The translations under genes were made by a program, and so were the position numbers. A stretch of 64,000 nt of DNA from a virus: the IMG/VR virus record IMGVR_UViG_3300020452_000320, positions 1-64,000 of that record; one strand, 5' to 3'. Shown piece by piece: positions 16,457-24,718 of the stretch. Each line of letters begins with the position of its first letter. Position 1 is the stretch's first letter. The notes beneath the pieces are model-generated. The model did no database searches. It saw only the letters and a list, made by a program, of their open reading frames with translations, and was not told the origin of the DNA.

Positions 16457-16481
16457 AAAAAAGTGGGGGATTTCTCCCCCA
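16457..16481 (-). terminator. Intrinsic terminator after the DUF932 gene
   Basis: The minus strand reads TGGGGGA, a GAAA (GNRA) tetraloop, TCCCCCA and then CTTTTTT. The 7-bp, mostly G-C stem with a T tail is a strong intrinsic terminator, 5 nt after the DUF932 stop codon. Confidence 0.9.
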
Positions 16482-16486
16482 TTATT

Positions 16487-17437
16487 TTAAACTTTTTCTG
16501 CGTACTCAAGAGCCTTATCTAGAGCCTTTAGTTTAACTTTTCTGTTTCTACCATACCATGCAGAGGTTAACCTACCATCAGTACTTCTACCTTGTAAGTG
16601 ATCTGTCATATGAGTTACAGAATTAAATGCCTGCCACCATGAACCTTCTGCAAAATTAGCACCAGGCTGTTCTTGTAAATTTTCATGAGCAATTTTTGCA
16701 TTTCTAGAAGTAAATTCTTTACCATCAACTTTTGTAGGCGAACCAAATACTTCATTGAAGTAGTTTACTACATTATCTGCACTGTATCTTTTAGATCCAA
16801 GAAACTCAGCCATTGACTTATACTGTTCCATCTTTTCTCTTGCAATACCCATTTGTTCTTTAACTTCTTCTACATCAAATTCTTTTCTGTGATTAACAGT
16901 AACCATATTATCAGAATCTGTAGACAATGATAAAGTTAAAGTATTATTACAAACAACACGAATTGGTGTCATTCTAATATTGATTGCTTTTCCAAACTGA
17001 TGTGGATTAGTAAACAGAAAGTAATTCTCTGTAACATCACCCTTAAACAACTCAAAAGATTCGTTTGTTTTTGCAAGTGCCCAAACTAACTGACCATCTT
17101 TTAGTGATCCTGCTGTGTGCATTTCCATATCACCAGCCATTACATACTCTTGGAAAAAGTCAAATGCGTCAGAGTTTTGAACTGGATTCCAACCAGAACC
17201 TACAGTATCTAAAACTTTATTATCAGATGAACGAACTAGTGCTTGTTTATTAGGCACTTTAATACCATTGACAGTAAACATATCTTGTTTTTCAACTGTC
17301 CAATCTAGTCCAGCAACTTTTTGGAATTGGTCTGGTGTAATATCAGCTTCTACTTTAGTACCAAGACCATGCCATGGCAATTCACCAACATATGCCATTT
17401 GAGCTTTTCCATTTATCATTTCTAATTCATGAGCCAT
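16487..17437 (-). CDS. DUF932 phage/plasmid-like protein
   Basis: A 316-residue protein that starts MAHELEMINGKAQMAYVGEL, followed by PWHGLGTKV, the typical opening of DUF932 (phage/plasmid-like TIGR03299) proteins. Other family marks are VRSSDNKVLDTVGSGWNPVQ, RMTPIRVVCNNTLTLSL and the W-x-x-x-N-x-V/T-x-x-D stretch AFNSVTHMTDH. The family is widespread in phages, plasmids and mobile elements, and its biochemistry is unresolved. The gene is monocistronic, with its own sigma70 promoter and terminator, so it is likely expressed early and strongly. Confidence 0.9.
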   Translation of the reverse strand: MAHELEMINGKAQMAYVGELPWHGLGTKVEADITPDQFQKVAGLDWTVEKQDMFTVNGIKVPNKQALVRSSDNKVLDTVGSGWNPVQNSDAFDFFQEYVMAGDMEMHTAGSLKDGQLVWALAKTNESFELFKGDVTENYFLFTNPHQFGKAINIRMTPIRVVCNNTLTLSLSTDSDNMVTVNHRKEFDVEEVKEQMGIAREKMEQYKSMAEFLGSKRYSADNVVNYFNEVFGSPTKVDGKEFTSRNAKIAHENLQEQPGANFAEGSWWQAFNSVTHMTDHLQGRSTDGRLTSAWYGRNRKVKLKALDKALEYAEKV

Positions 17438-17474
17438 TATCTATATTTTCCTTTATTCAATTGATTATAGAATC

Positions 17475-17503
17475 ACTATATCATGTTCTAATAACATTGT
17501 CAA
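17475..17503 (-). promoter_or_regulatory. Sigma70 promoter for the DUF932 gene
   Basis: TTGACA (17503-17498), a 17-nt spacer and TATAGT (17480-17475) on the minus strand, about 38 bp upstream of the ATG at 17437. AAAGGAAAAT follows as ribosome site. The promoter lies in the 85-bp gap after the methyltransferase gene. Confidence 0.85.
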
Positions 17504-17522
17504 TATGTTTTTAAAACTAATT

Positions 17523-18884
17523 TCAAGAGAAAAATTCCATTAAAGGTGCAGTAACTTTAATTCTTGATTGTGCAATTTCAAAATACTCTTCTTCTTTTTC
17601 TATACCGATAAAATCAAAACCCTCATCTTTTGCAGCCATTCCTGTAGAACCACTTCCCATAAAAGGATCAAGAACTGTACCACCTTTTGGTGTAACTAAT
17701 CGACAAAGATATTTCATCAGTTCGATTGGTTTTACTGTAGGGTGTACATTCTTTCTTTCGGTTGTAGGTTTAGTATCACCACTATCTAGTCCTTTGTTCC
17801 TTTCCTCTTTTGATACTTTTGGACAATAGAAATATCTTGATGCAGAACCAGAATCACGATAGTCATGTGTTTCTCTACCATCACTCATACCCCATAATGG
17901 TTCACTATTACCACCTCTTTTTGGATTATTGGTATTTCCTATTCTTGCACTAGTAGTTTCTGGAAATATATCTTGCACTACATCACTACCATCATGCATT
18001 ACATTAGCAGGAAATCTACCAAAATTATTCTCTTTTATTTCTTTTCTTTCAATGGGTCTATCCCTATCTTGTCCAAAACTTAATTTGTCTAATCCACCCC
18101 TTGCAAGAGCTTCTTTTGCGACATCTCTAAATGATGGATTTGTTGGTGGTCTTTTTACTTCACCCTCTATTCTACATTCATCAATATTAATACCACCAGT
18201 TCCATGTTTTAATACATTTTCTGCAATAGATTTTTCTGATATCGGTTTTCTTGCCATTACGATTGGTTCGTGTGCAGGCTTAAGGTGTGTTCCCCAACCA
18301 TCCCAATCTCTACCATCTTCAGTTTCAAAATCATATTCTTTTGTTTTTTTAGTTCTATAAAAAGTATCAATATCATTTCTGGTATTACCTTCAATTTTTT
18401 CTCTTTTTACACCATGCATTTCAGAAGAACTATCTTTTGTTCCATGACGAACTCCTCTATGAATTTTATCTATATTTTTTCCAATATTCATACTTTTTGG
18501 AAATCCACTTCCATATATCCACATAATCTGGTCACGAATTTCAAAACCAGCATCTTCTACAGCAACTGCCATTCTATGATACGTTCTACTACCAGAAAAT
18601 GCAAGCAGATGACCACCTGGCTTTAGAAGTTTATATGCGAGTTCCCAAGTTTCTTGACGAAATGCAATATCTCCACCATCCCATTCTTTACCCATAAAAC
18701 CTTTTGATGCTCTTGCAAATGCACCATCAGTTCCTTCTTGTGCTGGTGCAGAACCTTCTTTACCAAATCTTTCTACAATAGATGTAAGATGATAGGGTGG
18801 GTCTGTAACTACAGAGTCTACTTGTACACCATCATCAATTAATCTTTGCATTTCTTCAATGCAATCTCCATTAAGTAACAACAT
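17523..18884 (-). CDS. DNA (adenine-N6 or cytosine-N4) methyltransferase
   Basis: A 453-residue amino-methyltransferase. The catalytic motif IV DPPY is at 28-31 and the SAM-binding motif I DPFMGSGST at 406-414, so motif IV precedes motif I, the beta-class order. The long middle (about 120-360) would be the target-recognition region. The ATG at 18884 overlaps the gp46 end by 14 nt; an ORF extends 32 codons further but runs deep into gp46. There is no restriction partner nearby, so it is a solitary phage methylase, probably protecting or marking phage DNA. N6-A versus N4-C specificity cannot be decided by eye. Confidence 0.9.
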   Translation of the reverse strand: MLLLNGDCIEEMQRLIDDGVQVDSVVTDPPYHLTSIVERFGKEGSAPAQEGTDGAFARASKGFMGKEWDGGDIAFRQETWELAYKLLKPGGHLLAFSGSRTYHRMAVAVEDAGFEIRDQIMWIYGSGFPKSMNIGKNIDKIHRGVRHGTKDSSSEMHGVKREKIEGNTRNDIDTFYRTKKTKEYDFETEDGRDWDGWGTHLKPAHEPIVMARKPISEKSIAENVLKHGTGGINIDECRIEGEVKRPPTNPSFRDVAKEALARGGLDKLSFGQDRDRPIERKEIKENNFGRFPANVMHDGSDVVQDIFPETTSARIGNTNNPKRGGNSEPLWGMSDGRETHDYRDSGSASRYFYCPKVSKEERNKGLDSGDTKPTTERKNVHPTVKPIELMKYLCRLVTPKGGTVLDPFMGSGSTGMAAKDEGFDFIGIEKEEEYFEIAQSRIKVTAPLMEFFS

Positions 18885-20574
18885 GACTAAAATTCCTATT
18901 CTTTTCAAATTTAATTGTGCTTCTGAATTTATCGTATAATATATCTTGTTTATGAGATATGACAAATACATTCTGGTCACTAAATGTATTCAGTATCTTC
19001 AGAAAATCATCTGTACCAGTTGTATCTAATGAACTATCAAATATTTCATCTAGTATAAGTAGATTAGTATTTGTAGAGTTTTTCATCTTTGCAACAGCTC
19101 TCCAAGTAAACAATAATGCAAGATCTATTCTCATCTTTTCACCCTCTGAAAATGATGCATAAGAAAATTCATCTCTAAATCTTGACTTGATTGTTTCGTT
19201 AAAGTTTTCATCAATATTAAAGTTAACATAAAAATCCATACTAGAAAGATAAGTATTTACCAACTTATTCATAATAGGTAAGTATTGTTTTACAATCTTT
19301 GTTTTAATACCACTATCTTGTAGTAACTCTCTTGCAACATCAATATAAAACTTATCTTCTTTAAGTTTCATCTTTTGTTCTTCTATGTGTTCTAATCTAC
19401 CTTTTAGTTTTGCAAGTTTTTCTTTATCTTCTTCTGATATAGAACTAGAATTATAATCATTAATATCTTTTTGTAACTTCTTATTGAACTTGACTAATTC
19501 ACTAATACTAGATTTTATCTTTGCAATCTCTACATCATAAGATCTAGCCTCTTCCAGTTTAGATAATATTGTATCCAGTTCACTTTGTTCTTTATTTTCT
19601 AATTTAGATATTTCTTCTATTGCTTTTGTTATCTCATCAATCTTATCTTTTCTACTATTGATTTGATTTGTTTTCGTAACATCTGTTATTGTTTGTTCAC
19701 AAGTAGGACATATATCATTTTGATTAAAAAACTCTATTTGTTTTTCATGGTCAGACTTTTTATTTGTAAGTGCAGCTTCTGTTTTACTAAGTTTCTTTAG
19801 TTTATTTTCTATAATATCTTTACCAGATAATTCTAATTGAAAAATTTTAGTATTATAAGTTTCTAAATCCACTTCTTTCATTTTTATAGATTGATTGTTA
19901 GTATCAAGTTGTTGTATGTTTTCTGATACAATATTAGATTTACTATCACTTACTTCTGTAATAAATCTTTCCTGTAATCTTATCTTTTCTTTAGTAAGTT
20001 CGTGTTCATTATCTACAGTTCTTGATTCTTCGGTCAACTCTTTATTTTTATTCTTCAATAAAAAATTCATCAAAGAGAATATTTTTATATCTAGTATATC
20101 TTCTACAACTTCTCTACGAGCCTTTGTTGATAGTTGCATAAATGGAACAAAGGTTGAACTGCCAAGTATAACAACTTGTGTAAAAGATCTATAGTTCAAT
20201 CCTAGTATTTGTTGTTCTAAATGTTTCTGATAATCTCTTGCATTTGCATCTTGATTAATCATATTATCATCTATATAGACTTCAAACTTAGTAGGTTTGA
20301 TACCACGAACAACACGAACACTTTTCTTACCGATACTAAATTCTACTTGTACTTCTGTACCACCATTGTTTATAGAATTTACAAGCTGTCCTTTTGATAT
20401 ATTACGAAATGGTTTATTGAATAATCCAAAACATAATGCGTCAAGAATAGTAGATTTACCAGAACCATTCTCCCCAATTATAAGTGTAGAGTGATTTTCG
20501 TTTAATGTAATTTCGGTAAAGTTATTACCAGTAGATAGAAAGTTTTTCCATCTGGCCTTTTCAAATGTTATCAT
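18871..20574 (-). CDS. 46: Recombination endonuclease ATPase subunit (gp46)
   Basis: A 567-residue SMC/Rad50/SbcC-type ATPase. Walker A is LIIGENGSGKSTILDAL at 31-47; the coiled-coil middle contains the zinc-hook motif ICPTCEQ; the C-terminal half has the signature SFSEGEKMRIDLALLF and Walker B LLILDEIFDSS. With gp47 it forms the Mre11-Rad50-like nuclease that makes 3' ends for recombination-dependent replication. It overlaps gp47 by 4 nt. Its length is close to T4 gp46 (560 aa). Confidence 0.96.
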   Translation of the reverse strand: MITFEKARWKNFLSTGNNFTEITLNENHSTLIIGENGSGKSTILDALCFGLFNKPFRNISKGQLVNSINNGGTEVQVEFSIGKKSVRVVRGIKPTKFEVYIDDNMINQDANARDYQKHLEQQILGLNYRSFTQVVILGSSTFVPFMQLSTKARREVVEDILDIKIFSLMNFLLKNKNKELTEESRTVDNEHELTKEKIRLQERFITEVSDSKSNIVSENIQQLDTNNQSIKMKEVDLETYNTKIFQLELSGKDIIENKLKKLSKTEAALTNKKSDHEKQIEFFNQNDICPTCEQTITDVTKTNQINSRKDKIDEITKAIEEISKLENKEQSELDTILSKLEEARSYDVEIAKIKSSISELVKFNKKLQKDINDYNSSSISEEDKEKLAKLKGRLEHIEEQKMKLKEDKFYIDVARELLQDSGIKTKIVKQYLPIMNKLVNTYLSSMDFYVNFNIDENFNETIKSRFRDEFSYASFSEGEKMRIDLALLFTWRAVAKMKNSTNTNLLILDEIFDSSLDTTGTDDFLKILNTFSDQNVFVISHKQDILYDKFRSTIKFEKNRNFSHVVT

Positions 20575-21635
20575 AATTCTAAATCACTTGCCTCTACATA
20601 TAAAGATTTCATCATGTTTGTAAGTCTTGATTTATCTAGATTTACATCAAGTTCATCAATGTATCTTTCTAATAAAGTCATAGTATCTTCTGCATTTTTA
20701 ACAATTGCATCATCAACATTTGATGCATCTAAATCACTAAAGTCCTCAACTATTTTTACTTCATGGGCTCCAGATGATGATAATACTTTATCAATAAACC
20801 TATCAAAATTATACATATCTTTTTTATTGACAACAACAACCTTTACATACTTCTCTGATAAAGTTGATACATCATACTGCATATAATCTGTAGTTGTGTC
20901 ATCATAATATACTTTTTCAAATATATTATATGGATTAAGTATACGTTCTAATTGTCTTGTTTCAGTATCAAATACATGAAACCCCTTTGGGCATTTGTTA
21001 TCACTCCAAGTAAGTTGGTATGTAGAACCCAAATAATGTATATGTCCATTGTCAGACTTCTTGTGAAAGTGCCCTGTAAATACTGTATCAAATTTATTGA
21101 ATAAATTAGATGGGTGTCCAGACTCAGAGAAATGACCATTATGCATTTCAAAACCACTTATCTCTAGATGACCCATAGCAATCTGTGCATTACTTTCATT
21201 GATTGCATTCATAGTATCAGAATAGTTTTCTGTATTGATCCAAGGCAGAAACATAATAGGTGTATTATCAAATGTTACTGTCGTAGCTTCTGGATATATC
21301 TTTACATTAGGATATCTTCCCTCAACCAACTCTTCAAGTGAATTTACTTCATTAGTATTCTTGTAAAATGTATCGTGATTACCCACCATCATATGAACTG
21401 TGAGATTATTATCAACAATAGGTTTCATAAATCTTTCACGAAAATCTTTTGCAATCTTATAAGAAACAAACTTACGTCTGTCCATAATATCACCAAGATG
21501 TATAATAGTATCTATTCCACTATCTTTTACATATGGAAAAAATACATCATCCCAAAACTTATAGAAATAATCGTTGAAAAATAAATTGTCGTTCCTTGCG
21601 CCGAAATGTGTATCAGTTATTAGCGCTATTTTCAT
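20571..21635 (-). CDS. 47: Recombination endonuclease nuclease subunit (gp47)
   Basis: A 354-residue Mre11/SbcD-type metallophosphoesterase. Metal-binding motifs appear in order: DTHFGARND near residue 8, HLGDIMDRR near 46, VGNHDTF near 83, GHLEISG and FTGHFHKKS. It is the nuclease partner of gp46 in host DNA breakdown and recombination. It overlaps gp46 (4 nt) and gp55 (23 nt), so the three are one operon. T4 gp47 is 339 aa. Confidence 0.96.
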   Translation of the reverse strand: MKIALITDTHFGARNDNLFFNDYFYKFWDDVFFPYVKDSGIDTIIHLGDIMDRRKFVSYKIAKDFRERFMKPIVDNNLTVHMMVGNHDTFYKNTNEVNSLEELVEGRYPNVKIYPEATTVTFDNTPIMFLPWINTENYSDTMNAINESNAQIAMGHLEISGFEMHNGHFSESGHPSNLFNKFDTVFTGHFHKKSDNGHIHYLGSTYQLTWSDNKCPKGFHVFDTETRQLERILNPYNIFEKVYYDDTTTDYMQYDVSTLSEKYVKVVVVNKKDMYNFDRFIDKVLSSSGAHEVKIVEDFSDLDASNVDDAIVKNAEDTMTLLERYIDELDVNLDKSRLTNMMKSLYVEASDLEL

Positions 21636-22173
21636 TTATTTCACTATCCTCATTATAAAACTTTTCAAGACCTTTTAATTGTTCTTTCTTTTTCTTGGGT
21701 TTGTAAACATCTTCGTTTGGTAGAAAATTCTTTTGTAAATAATCTACATAAGCATTCTGATCCATGTCTGTACCATCAGCCAATATATCTATATTCATAT
21801 TTTCTATAATCTTATGTTTAACGTGTTGTTGTTTTTTCTCTCTTTGTATTCTACGAATAAATGCATAATAAATGATTTGTGTAAAATATGCAAAAGGGTT
21901 TTTTGATTTTTCTGGATTAAAGTTAGACGCATATTGTAGACAGTTTTCTATACCATCAGATATCATTTCATCTCTATATGTATAGTTAATAAAATTAGGT
22001 CTGTAGGATAAATGATTTGCAATCTTTAAAAAACATTCTCCAATATAATTTGTAACTGGTGGTTGTGGATCTCCAGTTTCTTCTGCTGATGCACAACTCT
22101 TTTTCCAATCTTTCATGGCTATTAAAAATTCTGCGTTATCAACGTAATGTATACTTTTTGCTCTTTTAGGCAT
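21613..22173 (-). CDS. 55: Late sigma factor gp55
   Basis: A 186-residue homologue of T4 gp55 (185 aa), the sigma-like factor that directs host RNA polymerase to TATAAATA late promoters with the gp45 clamp. Region-2-like residues are seen in MISDGIENCLQYASNFNPEK and PFAYFTQIIYYAFIRRIQRE (about 105-125). The many NATAAATA sites in this window are its expected targets. It has a sigma70 promoter directly upstream and runs into gp47/gp46, matching early/middle expression. Confidence 0.94.
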   Translation of the reverse strand: MPKRAKSIHYVDNAEFLIAMKDWKKSCASAEETGDPQPPVTNYIGECFLKIANHLSYRPNFINYTYRDEMISDGIENCLQYASNFNPEKSKNPFAYFTQIIYYAFIRRIQREKKQQHVKHKIIENMNIDILADGTDMDQNAYVDYLQKNFLPNEDVYKPKKKKEQLKGLEKFYNEDSEINENSANN

Positions 22174-22202
22174 AACTCCCCATTCCTTTATCTTTAATAA
22201 CT

Positions 22203-22231
22203 AATATAATATAATTATATAAATTTGTCAA
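22203..22231 (-). promoter_or_regulatory. Sigma70 promoter for gp55-gp47-gp46
   Basis: TTGACA (22231-22226), a 17-nt spacer and TATATT (22208-22203) on the minus strand, 30 bp before the gp55 ATG at 22173. GGGGAGTT lies just before the ATG. Confidence 0.82.
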
Positions 22232-22256
22232 TAGATAATAAAATTTAAAAAATATG

Positions 22257-22285
22257 TTGACTTCCTCTTGACAATGAGTTATATT
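22257..22285 (+). promoter_or_regulatory. Possible plus-strand promoter, antisense to the 130-aa gene
   Basis: On the plus strand TTGACT (22257-22262), 17 nt and TATATT (22280-22285) resemble a sigma70 promoter. It would read against the minus-strand gene ending at 22306. The segment also has three TTGAC copies (22257, 22268, 22285). No plus-strand gene follows, so an antisense RNA is the only product it could make; chance is quite possible in AT-rich DNA. Confidence 0.25.
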
Positions 22286-22305
22286 GACTATGCTAGGTAT
22301 CAGAA

Positions 22306-22698
22306 TCAATGCATAGTATCTGAATAGTCAAAGAAATCTTCATACTCTTCTTCAAGTTCTATTTCATCTAATTCTTCGTCAGTAGGATAAATTAGCTCTT
22401 TATCTTCTTTTTTCATTCGTTCTATGCAATAATCATAAAATTTAATTAATCCTACAGAAGCATTTGTTATTGTTAATATTTGTGATTTAGGAACTTCAAA
22501 GTTTTCTGTATCCGAAAAATGAATCCACCTATGTAAAGATAAACTTTCTGACATACTACCATCTACAGTAACCTTCGGTCTAGCATGAATCTTCATGGGA
22601 TGAGCTACAACGATATGTGTCTTATCTGGATTATTAGACACTGCACAAACTATTTCTTCTCCACTTGTGAGTTTTAATATTTTTGCATCTATGCTCAT
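22306..22698 (-). CDS. Conserved hypothetical protein, Sm-like N-terminus
   Basis: A 130-residue protein. The opening DAKILKLTSGEEIVCAV with a following strand resembles an LSm/Sm-like fold (short helix, then K-I-x-x-L-x-x-G-E-E-I). The central part has HRWIHFSDTENFEVPKSQI, and the C-terminal 30 residues are strongly acidic (EELDEIELEEEYEDF). It overlaps uvsW by 4 nt and precedes the gp55 promoter gap. Small proteins of this kind recur beside uvsW in marine T4-like phages; function is unknown and the Sm comparison is inference. Confidence 0.7.
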   Translation of the reverse strand: MSIDAKILKLTSGEEIVCAVSNNPDKTHIVVAHPMKIHARPKVTVDGSMSESLSLHRWIHFSDTENFEVPKSQILTITNASVGLIKFYDYCIERMKKEDKELIYPTDEELDEIELEEEYEDFFDYSDTMH

Positions 22699-24170
22699 TT
22701 TATTTTTATCCTTCTAATTTCATAATCAAATTCTTCTTCATTATAGATATTTATTCGTTCCATAAAGTGTGTTAGTGTATAATTTTTTCTTGTTTTGTAA
22801 GTAAAATCATCTGCAATATCAAATAACATTGCAGAGTCTTTAGTTTCACTTTTTCTTAGTCCTCTACCTATAGATTGTAAAGTTCTAATTCTAGACTTAC
22901 TAGGTGAAGAAAATACAATGTTATGTAAATTTCTAATGTTAATTCCAGTAGAAAAAGTTCCATATGAAGCCACAATAATTGCATCTTTTTGACCTTCTGT
23001 TATTGATCTAATTTCTTCTCTTGTTTCTGTATCGGTGCCACCATAAACAAAAAATACTTTTCTATTCGTTTTTTGTTTTATCATATCATAAAGAATAGAA
23101 CCATGTTTTTCTACTAACTGAAACAATACTAAAGTATTTTTATTTAGATTAAGTGTTAGATCTCTAATAAATTCATTTCTTTTCTGGTGGCCTACGATAA
23201 AATCTATTTCATCTTTGTATTTCATATCTTTAACCAGTTTACACTCATATTCTGGATAATATAATATAAGAGATTGTATTGAAAACTTTGCAAGTGTATT
23301 TTTATCTATAAGTTCTTTAGTAGATATTATTTTATTTAACTGGCCAAATAATCCTTCTAATACTAGTCTATGAGTTTGCATACCATCTAATGTTCCTGTC
23401 AAACCAAATCTGTATTTACATAAATGAAGTTTAGTCATAATTGATGTAAGAGATTTGGATTTAAATAAATGAGCTTCATCTCCAACTACCATACCAAACT
23501 GTTCAAAGTATTTTTTGGGAAATTTATATATTGATTGCCATGTAGATATAACGACAGTTTTTGTCACTTGTTTATCATAACCACTATAAATTTTTTGCAT
23601 AAATGTATCTAACCAACCATAGTCAATAAAGTCGGAATGCATTTGTTCAACTAATGATGTTGTGGGAACAAGTATTAATATTTTATTAGTGGTAGTAGCT
23701 TGTAATAATAAACTATAGTATCTTACTAAGACGTAAATAATAAGCGATTTACCAGAAGCAGTAGGACTAAGCAAAAGAGCCCTATGTTTTCCAATTGCGT
23801 GAGATATTGCGTTAATTTGATAGTCACGTATCTTGATACTTTTTCCATTAGATCTAAGTCGGAGTCCTCTAATATATCCAAGTAATATTGCTCTGTCAAT
23901 TTCTTTATCATCTTTTAAATCCTCGTCTACAGAATATTCTTCATTTAAATCTTGTAAATATTTAGTTAAGTATGTTATCAACCCAAGATACAATTCTCCT
24001 GTGGCTGGTGAAAATAATCTTATTTTACCATCCCAAATACGATTCCTAAACGCAGGCATAAAACGAGCGCCTGGAACTTCAAAAGTAAAAAAATCAGATA
24101 TAGTTCTTGCGATACTTGGTTCTGCGTTTACTTTGAGATATACTTCGTTCTTCTTAGATATTTCTATCAT
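22695..24170 (-). CDS. uvsW: UvsW, recombination DNA-RNA helicase
   Basis: A 491-residue SF2 helicase. An N-terminal DNA-binding part (ARFMPAFRNRIWDGKIRLF) is followed by motif I LLSPTASGKSLII, a DEAH motif (VVGDEAHLF), motif III GLTGTLDG, and motif VI QSIGRGLRKS. In T4 UvsW unwinds R-loops and recombination intermediates and shifts replication from origins to recombination. The ATG at 24170 overlaps the uvsY stop (TAATG); an extension of 10 codons is not needed. T4 UvsW is of similar length (about 503 aa). Confidence 0.94.
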   Translation of the reverse strand: MIEISKKNEVYLKVNAEPSIARTISDFFTFEVPGARFMPAFRNRIWDGKIRLFSPATGELYLGLITYLTKYLQDLNEEYSVDEDLKDDKEIDRAILLGYIRGLRLRSNGKSIKIRDYQINAISHAIGKHRALLLSPTASGKSLIIYVLVRYYSLLLQATTTNKILILVPTTSLVEQMHSDFIDYGWLDTFMQKIYSGYDKQVTKTVVISTWQSIYKFPKKYFEQFGMVVGDEAHLFKSKSLTSIMTKLHLCKYRFGLTGTLDGMQTHRLVLEGLFGQLNKIISTKELIDKNTLAKFSIQSLILYYPEYECKLVKDMKYKDEIDFIVGHQKRNEFIRDLTLNLNKNTLVLFQLVEKHGSILYDMIKQKTNRKVFFVYGGTDTETREEIRSITEGQKDAIIVASYGTFSTGINIRNLHNIVFSSPSKSRIRTLQSIGRGLRKSETKDSAMLFDIADDFTYKTRKNYTLTHFMERINIYNEEEFDYEIRRIKIK

Positions 24171-24598
24171 TAGATAGTACCATCTACAAACTTTCTCCAT
24201 TCAATCGCATTTTTAATATCCCAACCTCTACTTTGTATTTGTTTTAATATTCTTTCACATGAGTCCATACAAATCTTATTGTACTCTGTTTTTTGTTTAG
24301 CTTTGATAAGTTCTTCATCTGATTCTAAATATATGTGTATATCCTGTTTTAATATTTTGTGATCAAAAGGATTATCACGATATATCTGTGGATCAGCCTT
24401 ACCACCATAATATTCCCATTTTTTTCTATAAAGAATACGATATTGTGCATCAGACATTAATTGTAGTTGTCTAAAGTTATTATAGATATTTAAATATTTT
24501 TGGTGTAGGTTTGCAGTTTTTAAAGATTCATCTCCTAACTCAACGTCATCAATCTTTAAATCTTTTTCTGCCTGTTTTTGCAATTCATCTAATGTCAT
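24170..24598 (-). CDS. uvsY: UvsY recombination mediator
   Basis: A 142-residue, helical protein of the UvsY family (T4 137 aa), which loads UvsX on gp32-covered ssDNA. Recognisable are TLDELQKQAEKDLKID at the start, RKKWEYYGGKADPQIY in the middle and LKQIQSRGWDIKNAIEWRKF at the C-terminus. It is coupled to uvsW by TAATG. A late promoter, a structured leader and possibly a 28-codon ORF precede it, so its expression may be regulated at the RNA level. Confidence 0.9.
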   Translation of the reverse strand: MTLDELQKQAEKDLKIDDVELGDESLKTANLHQKYLNIYNNFRQLQLMSDAQYRILYRKKWEYYGGKADPQIYRDNPFDHKILKQDIHIYLESDEELIKAKQKTEYNKICMDSCERILKQIQSRGWDIKNAIEWRKFVDGTI

Positions 24599-24609
24599 AA
24601 TAATCCATT

Positions 24610-24696
24610 CTAAAAGGCGAGTAGGGTGTAAAACTTACTAGGTTTTATATTATTTCTTACTATTAAGAAACTAGGATTGGTGTTAAAGTTTACCAT
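24610..24696 (-). CDS. Possible 28-codon leader ORF before uvsY
   Basis: An ATG at 24696 opens a 28-residue frame (MVNFNTNPSFLIVRNNIK and on) that ends at TAG 24612-24610, 12 nt before the uvsY ATG. GTAGGAG abuts the ATG with almost no spacer, so initiation would be inefficient unless start is by another route. The frame spans the leader stems described at 24619-24705. It could be a leader peptide that controls uvsY, or simply chance. Confidence 0.25.
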   Translation of the reverse strand: MVNFNTNPSFLIVRNNIKPSKFYTLLAF

Positions 24697-24705
24697 CTCC
24701 TACTC
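24619..24705 (-). ncRNA. Structured RNA leader of uvsY
   Basis: Three nested complementary pairs read on the minus strand: GAGTAGG (24705-24699) with CCTACTC (24625-24619); GTAAACTT (24693-24686) with AAGTTTTAC, one bulge; and an inner TTTCTTA-ATAG-TAAGAAA hairpin. The transcript from the late promoter would begin at about the first base of the outer stem. This may stabilise the mRNA, control uvsY translation, or be a separate small RNA. No T run follows, so it is not a clear terminator. Confidence 0.45.
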
Positions 24706-24710
24706 TAATA

Positions 24711-24718
24711 TATTTATA
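24711..24718 (-). promoter_or_regulatory. Late promoter TATAAATA for uvsY-uvsW
   Basis: An exact late octamer on the minus strand overlaps the stop codon of the tube-family gene. It lies about 113 bp before the uvsY ATG, leaving a long leader. Confidence 0.65.

Noticed and set aside
18885-18980. 485-aa version of the methyltransferase
   Set aside because: The additional 32 residues lie inside gp46 and do not resemble a methyltransferase; ATG 18884 begins right before the first conserved strand.
22695-24170. Type I/III restriction helicase instead of UvsW
   Set aside because: N-terminal DNA-binding motif, length and coupling with uvsY support UvsW; the restriction-like ATPase is the separate gene at 14965-16386.
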